Positions 8,026 to 13,062 of a DNA stretch of 13,062 bases are shown here, in pieces. The stretch covers positions 1 to 13,062 of the forward strand of contig CALZOH010000077.1 in the NCBI GenBank assembly GCA_945827465.1. The letters run 5' to 3'. Made by a program: the position numbers and the translations under genes. The notes beneath the pieces are model-generated. The model searched no databases, was not told where the DNA came from, and worked only from the letters and a program-made list of their open reading frames with translations. How positions within the stretch are numbered: position 1 is the first letter of the stretch; the number at the start of each line of letters is the position of its first letter. Origin of the DNA: an uncultured Prevotellaceae bacterium. GTDB taxonomy: Bacteria > Bacteroidota > Bacteroidia > Bacteroidales > Bacteroidaceae.

Positions 8026-9020
8026 TATGGAACTTGAACTTTATTGAGAATTTCGCTTATAATTTCGTCGCTGGTGATATTATTTGCTTCAGCTTCGTAA
8101 GAAAGTCCAATACGATGGCGCAATACGTCATGACATACAGCTCTAACGTCTTCCGGAATCACATAACCGCGGTGTTTGATAAAGGCGTAGGCTCTTGCTG
8201 CCAATGCAAGATTGATAGAAGCACGCGGTGAACCTCCGAAACTGATATTCTGCTTCATATCTGCCATATTGTAACGGTCGGGATAACGCGTTGCAAATAC
8301 AATATCAGTAATATATCGTTCAATTTTTTCGTCAATATAGATTTTCTTGATGACTTCACGAGCATCGAGAATCTCGTTCGACGATACAATAGGTCGTACT
8401 GTCTGAGATTTGCCATCAATGTGATTCTTGATAATCAACTGCTCTTCTTCAATGGTCGGATAATCGATGATGACTTTCAGCATGAAACGGTCAACCTGCG
8501 CTTCGGGCAACGTATAAGTTCCTTCTTGCTCAATCGGGTTCTGTGTAGCCAACACTAAGAACGGCTCCGGGAGTTTGAATGTTTCACTGGAAATGGTCAC
8601 CTGACGTTCCTGCATGGCTTCCAGCAAGGCACTCTGTACTTTCGCCGGAGCACGGTTGATTTCATCAGCCAAAATAAAGTTGGCAAAGATGGGACCTTTC
8701 TTTACTACAAACGATTCGGTCTTCTGACTATAAATTACAGTACCTAATACGTCGGCCGGTAACAAGTCGGGGGTAAACTGTATTCTCTTGTAAGTTGAAT
8801 CAATTAACGAAGAAAGTGTCTTAATGGCCAATGTCTTTGCCAAACCGGGAACACCTTCCAACAAGATGTGTCCATCGCTCAAAAGACAGACCAACAGCGC
8901 ATCAATCAAATGCTTTTGTCCAACAATCACCTGACCCATTCCGGTCGTAATGTTAGTAACAAATCCACTCTTGCTTTCTATCAATTCATTCAGACTTCTG
9001 ATGTCAATGTTTTCTTCCAT
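8025..9020 (-). CDS. moxR: MoxR-family AAA+ ATPase
   Basis: A 331-residue AAA+ ATPase of the MoxR type. Walker A is G56-V-P-G-L-A-K-T63, Walker B is about 115-120 (FILADE), and sensor 1 is N161 in ATQNP. Next come the MoxR signature EQEGTYTLPEAQVDRF at about 164-179 and a C-terminal GGSPRASINLALAARAY resembling sensor 2. MoxR proteins form oligomeric rings that remodel or insert cofactors into vWA-containing clients. In this operon the obvious candidates are DUF58, BatA and BatB. It is the first gene of the bat block and lies 103 nt from the upstream gene, with a Bacteroides-type -7 box in the gap. Its stop shares one base with the DUF58 start. The length is normal and nothing is missing. The symbol is a family name. 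Confidence 0.95.
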   Translation of the reverse strand: MEENIDIRSLNELIESKSGFVTNITTGMGQVIVGQKHLIDALLVCLLSDGHILLEGVPGLAKTLAIKTLSSLIDSTYKRIQFTPDLLPADVLGTVIYSQKTESFVVKKGPIFANFILADEINRAPAKVQSALLEAMQERQVTISSETFKLPEPFLVLATQNPIEQEGTYTLPEAQVDRFMLKVIIDYPTIEEEQLIIKNHIDGKSQTVRPIVSSNEILDAREVIKKIYIDEKIERYITDIVFATRYPDRYNMADMKQNISFGGSPRASINLALAARAYAFIKHRGYVIPEDVRAVCHDVLRHRIGLSYEAEANNITSDEIISEILNKVQVP

Positions 9021-9055
9021 TTTATATTGTAATTGGTTGATTTTATTTCGAGTTG

Positions 9056-9063
9056 CAAATATA
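9056..9063 (-). promoter_or_regulatory. Probable Bacteroides-type -7 box for the moxR-bat operon
   Basis: Read on the minus strand this is TATATTTG, a perfect match to the TAnnTTTG -7 element used by the primary sigma factor of Bacteroidota. It sits about 36 nt upstream of the moxR ATG. A matching TTTG -33 element at the usual 19-21 nt spacing is not seen, so the call rests on the -7 box and its position in the only sizeable gap before the operon. The gap (9021-9123) holds no open frame that looks like a gene. Confidence 0.6.
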
Positions 9064-9123
9064 TATATTTCCGATATAGGGGGATTTTAAAATTCTATAA
9101 AAAGGAATTCATTACTTTTCCCG

Positions 9124-10398
9124 TTAAGGTATGTTTGTAATCTCCTGATAAGATTTGTCTACCAGTCTGGGTAGTTCTAAAGTCATCCCTAAAGGAATGA
9201 CATCGGGATTACTGATTTTGTTGTAGAAGATAATATATTGTGTGAAACTGATTTTTCCATAATGTTTCCTGGCCAAACGCAACAAGGTATCACCAGGCTT
9301 CATGGTATGCGTTGTCAGTGTACCGACAATGTAATAGTCTCCACCGGGAAGTTGCTCATATTGTTTTACCTTTTCTTCAAAGGATGATTTATTCGACACC
9401 TCGTTGATTGGACGATTTGTAACCATGGAATCTTTCTTAACTGAATCAGTTGGATTTTTCAGTTCTACAGCCAATGTGTCGTGATTGGTTACCGATACTT
9501 CTTGTTTCACCGAATCAATAGTTGCTGATTCTTGATAGCTGAAACCATTGGGACTCAACAAGCGATAATAGCCTACAAAGTAACTACCAACTACCATTCC
9601 AATCACCAGAAGAATAATCAGGATGGTCAACACATAACCAGTATGCCTTGATGGTATATCTTCCTCTTCTTCCGTATCGTCATCATCATGTTCCGATTCC
9701 GAATCAACAGTATCTGTAGGTGGAGTAGGTTCCTCACTTTCTGTTACAGGAGTATCCGTCGTTGAAGATGCAGGTATCGCCGTTGCTTCTTCTTCACTTG
9801 TTGCCAACAGATCATCTGATTCTTCCTGATTCGTATCCTGCTGCTGTTCTCCTATATATACCGATTGATAATCTGTGGGTACATTAGGAATATCTTCCTG
9901 GGAGTGTTGCTCAGAAGGCACTATAACCTCCGGTGTGGGTTCAATGATTTCGTCAGAGGATTCATTATTCTCCACCTGTTTAGTTGGAGTTTCCAATGAT
10001 AATTCTTCATCCAATTCATCAAAGGTATCAGCATTCTTATCATCCACCTCATCCAAACCCGTAATATCTGAATCATCATCCAAAATAACCGTCTCAAACT
10101 GTTCAAATGGTCTGTTCACTCTTTGTTTGATACTGTTATCGGGTGTAAATACCAAGCGTTGGTGTTCTGAAATCTCAATTCGCTCGCCGGTATTGACATC
10201 CACACTGGCACGACTTCCTACCGTCACCAATTTAAATGTACCCAACCCTTTTATCTTGACGAAACTATCGTCCTTGAGTCCCTGCTTAATCTGTTCAAAG
10301 ACTCTTTTCAAGAACATTTCAGCTACCGAACGCGGACAATGATTGCGTTCTGCAAAGCGATCGGCCAATTCCTGTATGGTAGTTTTCTCGTTCGCCAT
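9124..10398 (-). CDS. Membrane-anchored HU/IHF-type DNA-binding protein with C-terminal LysM domain
   Basis: A 424-residue multidomain protein. Residues 1-95 form an HU/IHF fold (helical start, then VKIKGLGTFKLV at 48-59 and the beta-arm region RASVDVNTGERIEI at 63-76). Residues about 104-248 are an acidic, Ser/Thr/Pro/Glu-rich, apparently disordered linker ending in DDDDTEEEED. One membrane helix lies at about 254-276. A second linker at about 280-350 leads to a LysM domain at about 359-411 (HTMKPGDTLLRLARKHYG, then IPLGMTLELP). There is no signal peptide, so the DNA-binding part should face the cytosol and the LysM, a peptidoglycan-binding module, the periplasm. V68 stands where the DNA-intercalating proline of HU arms normally lies. 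The ATG shares one base with the stop of the upstream HU gene (TAATG). The domains are clear; a chromosome-to-wall tether role is inference. It could instead sense or organise the envelope without sequence-wide DNA binding. Confidence 0.9.
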   Translation of the reverse strand: MANEKTTIQELADRFAERNHCPRSVAEMFLKRVFEQIKQGLKDDSFVKIKGLGTFKLVTVGSRASVDVNTGERIEISEHQRLVFTPDNSIKQRVNRPFEQFETVILDDDSDITGLDEVDDKNADTFDELDEELSLETPTKQVENNESSDEIIEPTPEVIVPSEQHSQEDIPNVPTDYQSVYIGEQQQDTNQEESDDLLATSEEEATAIPASSTTDTPVTESEEPTPPTDTVDSESEHDDDDTEEEEDIPSRHTGYVLTILIILLVIGMVVGSYFVGYYRLLSPNGFSYQESATIDSVKQEVSVTNHDTLAVELKNPTDSVKKDSMVTNRPINEVSNKSSFEEKVKQYEQLPGGDYYIVGTLTTHTMKPGDTLLRLARKHYGKISFTQYIIFYNKISNPDVIPLGMTLELPRLVDKSYQEITNIP

Positions 10399-10676
10399 TA
10401 TTCTTGCGTGAATTGATTCTTTAATTTAGGACTGATCTTAAAATTGAGAGACAATTTGGGTGGAACCAACATCTTTTTTCCCGAAGAAGGATTCACGATG
10501 ATTCGCTCCTTTCTTTTCTTTAGTTCAAAAGTCCCGAAACCATAAATAGTCACATCTTTCGACTCATTCAAAAGGCAGGCCAATTCTTCAATAAAATCAT
10601 TCATCATCTTTTGGGTATCTTTAATACTGATGCCCATTCCGGATGATAGTTCTGATAAAAATTCCCGATTATTCAT
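10398..10676 (-). CDS. HU/IHF-family DNA-binding protein
   Basis: A 92-residue protein of standard HU/IHF length. The N-terminal helical dimerisation part is followed by IYGFGTFELKKRKERIIVNP, then a beta arm with SSGKKMLVPPKL. P63 in VNPSSG matches the intercalating proline that kinks DNA. It should bind DNA non-specifically or with weak specificity as a homodimer or heterodimer in the nucleoid. Its ATG overlaps the rimO stop by 4 nt (ATGA), and its stop shares one base with the start of the HU-LysM gene. Co-synthesis with that HU-domain protein makes heterodimer formation plausible but unproven. I cannot assign HU versus IHF subunit identity. Confidence 0.93.
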   Translation of the reverse strand: MNNREFLSELSSGMGISIKDTQKMMNDFIEELACLLNESKDVTIYGFGTFELKKRKERIIVNPSSGKKMLVPPKLSLNFKISPKLKNQFTQE

Positions 10677-11962
10677 ACCTTACCATATAAATCAAACTCT
10701 GTGGAGTCAGTAATTAAAACTGAATGAAAACTTCCTTTTCGGAGATATTTATCTGATTTCACAAACACTTCTCCATCTACTTCGGGAGAGTCATATTCCG
10801 TACGACCAATGAAATACTCACCTTCTTTCCGATCGATGATCACTTTCAAATGTTTACCTATTTTCTCAGCACAATAGGTTTCGGAAATATCTTGCTGCAA
10901 AGCCATAAGACATGAAAGGCGTTCTTGCTTTACTTCTTCAGGAATTTCATCCTTGAAGTGTTGAGCGGCATACGTATCCTCCTCTTCACTATAAGCAAAT
11001 GCACCCATTCTTTCAAAACGCATCTTACTTACAAAGTCCATCAATTCGGCAAACTCCTCTTCGCCTTCACCGGGATAGCCTACCATCAAAGTTGTGCGCA
11101 AAGCAATCCCAGGAACTTCTGTGCGTATTTTTTCTATCAAGTCAATTTGTTGCTGCTTACTGATGTGTCTGCGCATATTTTGTAATACGACATCGCTGGT
11201 ATGCTGCAAAGCTATATCAAGATACTTGCACACATTATTACGTTCTCTCATCACGCGCAACAAATCATCAGGAAACTGGTGCGGATAAGCATAGTGCAAA
11301 CGAATCCATTCAACACCGGGAATATCTGAAATACGCTCTGTCAGTTCCGCAATCTTACGACTGCCATAAAGATCCAATCCATAGAAAGTCAATTCTTGTG
11401 CAATGATTTGAAATTCCTTAACACCCTGAGCCACCAACATACGTATTTCCTCCAAGATATCTTCTATCGGACGGCTTTTATGGGCACCGGTTATGATGGG
11501 AATAGCACAATATGCACACTGGCGATCACAACCTTCAGATATCTTGACGTAAGCATAATGTCCGGGAGTAGACAAGATTCGTTGATTGATGTTGTCGCGA
11601 TAAAAATTCTTTCCCAAATCGCGAATAAGAGCATCATAGTTAAACTTGCCATAATACTTATCCACTTGGGGTATTTCTTTGTTTAACTCATGAAAGAAAC
11701 GCTCCGACAAACAGCCGGTTACCAATAGTTTTTTCAGACGTCCTTCCTCTTTGGCCTTACAGAGTTCAAGTATGATGCCTATACTTTCTTCCTTGGCATC
11801 ATTAATGAATCCACAAGTATTAACAATCGCAATCTGACGATGAATTCTTTTGGGGTTATGAAATACCTGGTAACCGTTTTTTCGGAGTTGATACATTAAC
11901 TTTTCCGAATCAACCAGATTCTTGGAACAACCCATCGTGATAAGATCAACAATCTGCAGCAT
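10673..11962 (-). CDS. rimO: Ribosomal protein S12 methylthiotransferase RimO
   Basis: A radical-SAM enzyme that adds a methylthio group to a conserved Asp of ribosomal protein S12 in the cytosol. The open frame reaches an ATG at 12037 inside ftsY, but I choose the ATG at 11962. It gives 429 residues, starts directly with the conserved MTTase sequence (VDLITMGCSKNLVDSEKL), and sits 1 nt after the ftsY stop. The N-terminal cluster cysteines are C12, C50 (NTCGF) and C84 (TGCLSER). The radical-SAM triad is C144-x3-C148-x2-C151 (EGCDRQCAYCAIP). The C-terminal TRAM domain is at about 370-429. The motifs VNTCGFI, SEGCDRQC and GAHKSRP favour RimO over MiaB. All cluster ligands are present. The gene is coupled to the HU gene downstream by a 4-nt overlap. 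Confidence 0.96.
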   Translation of the reverse strand: MLQIVDLITMGCSKNLVDSEKLMYQLRKNGYQVFHNPKRIHRQIAIVNTCGFINDAKEESIGIILELCKAKEEGRLKKLLVTGCLSERFFHELNKEIPQVDKYYGKFNYDALIRDLGKNFYRDNINQRILSTPGHYAYVKISEGCDRQCAYCAIPIITGAHKSRPIEDILEEIRMLVAQGVKEFQIIAQELTFYGLDLYGSRKIAELTERISDIPGVEWIRLHYAYPHQFPDDLLRVMRERNNVCKYLDIALQHTSDVVLQNMRRHISKQQQIDLIEKIRTEVPGIALRTTLMVGYPGEGEEEFAELMDFVSKMRFERMGAFAYSEEEDTYAAQHFKDEIPEEVKQERLSCLMALQQDISETYCAEKIGKHLKVIIDRKEGEYFIGRTEYDSPEVDGEVFVKSDKYLRKGSFHSVLITDSTEFDLYGKV

Positions 11963-11963
11963 C

Positions 11964-12929
11964 CTAAATATCCTTGTCGAATAACGATTCCACAAATGCG
12001 TGTTTGTCAAACGGCTGCAAGTCAGAAATCTTTTCACCCAGACCGATATATTTTACGGGAACTTGCAACAAATGTGAAATACCTATCACTACTCCACCCT
12101 TAGCTGTTCCATCCAATTTCGTAATGGCAAGAGAATTCACTTCCGTTGCCTTAGAAAATTGTTTGGCCTGCTCAAAAGCATTTTGGCCGGTCGAGCCATC
12201 CAAAACCAATAAGATTTCATTCGGTGCTGTAGGAATTAGCTTCTTCATCACTTGCTTCACTTTTGTAAGCTCATTCATCAGGCCCACCTTATTATGTAAT
12301 CGTCCGGCCGTATCAATTAGAACTACATCGGCTTGATTTGCCATTGCCGACTTCACGGTATCGAAGGCCACACTGGCAGGATCGCTCCCCATTTGTTGTT
12401 TAATCAAAGGCACACCTACGCGATCCGCCCAAATACTAAGCTGATCGATAGCTGCAGCACGGAAGGTATCAGCTGCACCAAGCACGACCTTCAAGCCTTG
12501 CTGTTTGAAAAGATAAGCCAACTTGCCAATGGTTGTGGTTTTACCAACTCCATTCACGCCAACAACAAGAATAACGTAAGGTACACCATCTGTTTGAATA
12601 CTATCACCCTTGTCAGGCGAAAGCGTTTCGTCATCACACAACAAACCTTCTATTTCTTCTCTCAGGATGCGATTTAATTCAGAGGTTTTCACATAGCCGT
12701 CACGGGCAACACGTGCTTTAATACGGTCGATGATTTCCAATGTAGTGTCAACACCAACATCTGAAGTAACCAATACGTCTTCCAAATCATCCAACACATC
12801 ATCGTCAACCTCTTTTTTACCAGCTACAACACGGCACAATTTCTGGAATACACTCTCTTTTGTCTTTTTCAGACCTGTATCCAACACTTCTTTCTTCTTC
12901 TCCTTACTAAAAATACTGAACAAATTCAT
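11964..12929 (-). CDS. ftsY: Signal recognition particle receptor FtsY
   Basis: A 321-residue SRP-type GTPase with the NG domain. It has a short basic N-terminus (MNLFSIFSKEKKK) and the N domain at about 20-95. The G domain motifs are G1 GVNGVGKTT at 124-132, DTFRAAA at 154-160 (I-box region), DTAGR at 206-210 and TKLDGTAKGG at 270-279. It receives ribosome-SRP complexes at the inner membrane and hands them to the translocon. It lacks the long acidic A domain of the E. coli protein, which is usual for Bacteroidota and Gram-positive forms. FtsY is preferred over Ffh because there is no C-terminal M domain and because of the motifs and size. It is the first gene of the ftsY-rimO-HU-HU/LysM block and has a TAAATTTG box about 20 nt upstream. 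Confidence 0.97.
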   Translation of the reverse strand: MNLFSIFSKEKKKEVLDTGLKKTKESVFQKLCRVVAGKKEVDDDVLDDLEDVLVTSDVGVDTTLEIIDRIKARVARDGYVKTSELNRILREEIEGLLCDDETLSPDKGDSIQTDGVPYVILVVGVNGVGKTTTIGKLAYLFKQQGLKVVLGAADTFRAAAIDQLSIWADRVGVPLIKQQMGSDPASVAFDTVKSAMANQADVVLIDTAGRLHNKVGLMNELTKVKQVMKKLIPTAPNEILLVLDGSTGQNAFEQAKQFSKATEVNSLAITKLDGTAKGGVVIGISHLLQVPVKYIGLGEKISDLQPFDKHAFVESLFDKDI

Positions 12930-12948
12930 CCTGACGAGTTTTAGTGTG

Positions 12949-12956
12949 CAAATTTA
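12949..12956 (-). promoter_or_regulatory. Probable Bacteroides-type -7 box for ftsY operon
   Basis: On the minus strand this reads TAAATTTG, matching TAnnTTTG. It lies 19 nt before the ftsY ATG, giving a very short leader. A TTTG occurs upstream but only 12 nt away, too close for a standard -33 element, so the match is partial. Confidence 0.55.
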
Positions 12957-12973
12957 CTCATTTTTTTTCAAAC

Positions 12974-13017
12974 AGAGCCTTGTTTAAATAGATATGTTTC
13001 ATCGATTACACGGCTCT
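12974..13017. repeat. Imperfect inverted repeat upstream of ftsY
   Basis: Arms agagccttgt (12974-12983) and acacggctct (13008-13017) pair at 9 of 10 positions around a 24-nt spacer. On the minus strand the hairpin is followed by GTTTG and an A-run rather than a T-run, so it is not a standard rho-independent terminator for an upstream minus-strand gene. It lies just upstream of the ftsY -7 box and could be an operator or a boundary element, or it may be chance. The rest of the right-hand 133 bases shows no complete gene. Confidence 0.4.
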
Positions 13018-13062
13018 TTCATTTAAGATAGCCTCCCACTTTCAAAGATGTTGTTATTTTAT

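Noticed and set aside
9087..9122. Possible terminator after the HU-LysM gene
   Set aside because: On the minus strand GGAA and TTCC could pair ahead of a TTTTT run, but a 4-bp stem with a 10-nt loop is too weak to call.
11963..12037. Upstream extension of rimO to the ATG at 12037
   Set aside because: The extra 25 residues overlap ftsY and precede the conserved family start. The ATG at 11962 sits 1 nt after the ftsY stop.
13019..13062. Short minus-strand open frame entering from the right edge (13 codons then TGA)
   Set aside because: It could be the end of an upstream gene, but it is too short to recognise or to distinguish from chance.

Overview
The window is a densely packed, single-strand (all minus) stretch of a Bacteroidota chromosome, most likely order Bacteroidales (Bacteroides/Phocaeicola/Prevotella-like). 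The reasons are the complete Bat (Bacteroides aerotolerance) gene order, the two promoters carrying the Bacteroides-type -7 box TAnnTTTG, the absence of strong Shine-Dalgarno sequences, and moderate GC. I cannot fix the genus from sequence reading alone. No tRNA, rRNA, CRISPR array, insertion sequence or other mobile element is visible, and no gap between genes exceeds about 135 bases.

Transcription runs from right to left and falls into two blocks. Block 1 (12929 down to 9124) is ftsY (SRP receptor), rimO (ribosomal protein S12 methylthiotransferase), a small HU/IHF-type DNA-binding protein, and a second HU/IHF-type protein. The second one carries a long acidic linker, one membrane helix and a C-terminal LysM domain. 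These four genes are separated by 1 nt or overlap by 1-4 nt, so they are almost certainly one mRNA with coupled translation. A TAAATTTG box lies just upstream of ftsY.

Block 2 (9020 down to 60) starts after a 103-bp gap with a perfect TATATTTG box. It encodes a MoxR AAA+ ATPase, a DUF58 protein, an unnamed 355-residue membrane protein with BatD-like architecture, BatA and BatB (membrane-anchored von Willebrand A proteins with intact MIDAS motifs), BatC (periplasmic TPR protein with a Q/N/K-rich tail), BatD, BatE (TPR plus SH3-like domain) and finally a PAP2-family membrane phosphatase. All junctions are 21 nt or less, many overlapping, which indicates one long operon. MoxR-type ATPases are thought to act as chaperones on vWA partners. 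Here MoxR and DUF58 would be cytosolic, BatA/BatB integral to the inner membrane, and BatC/D/E largely periplasmic, so the whole set looks like an envelope machine spanning the inner membrane. The operon is linked to aerotolerance and stress in Bacteroides fragilis, but its substrate is not established.

The most interesting item is the HU-TM-LysM fusion at 9124-10398. A DNA-binding domain predicted in the cytoplasm is joined through a membrane helix to a peptidoglycan-binding domain predicted in the periplasm. Its start codon overlaps the stop of a conventional HU gene that could supply its dimer partner. It is a plausible physical tether between nucleoid and cell wall. Secondary points are the internal similarity between the 355-residue protein and BatD, and the PAP2 phosphatase as a candidate lipid A (LpxF-like) or undecaprenyl-pyrophosphate phosphatase closing the bat operon.
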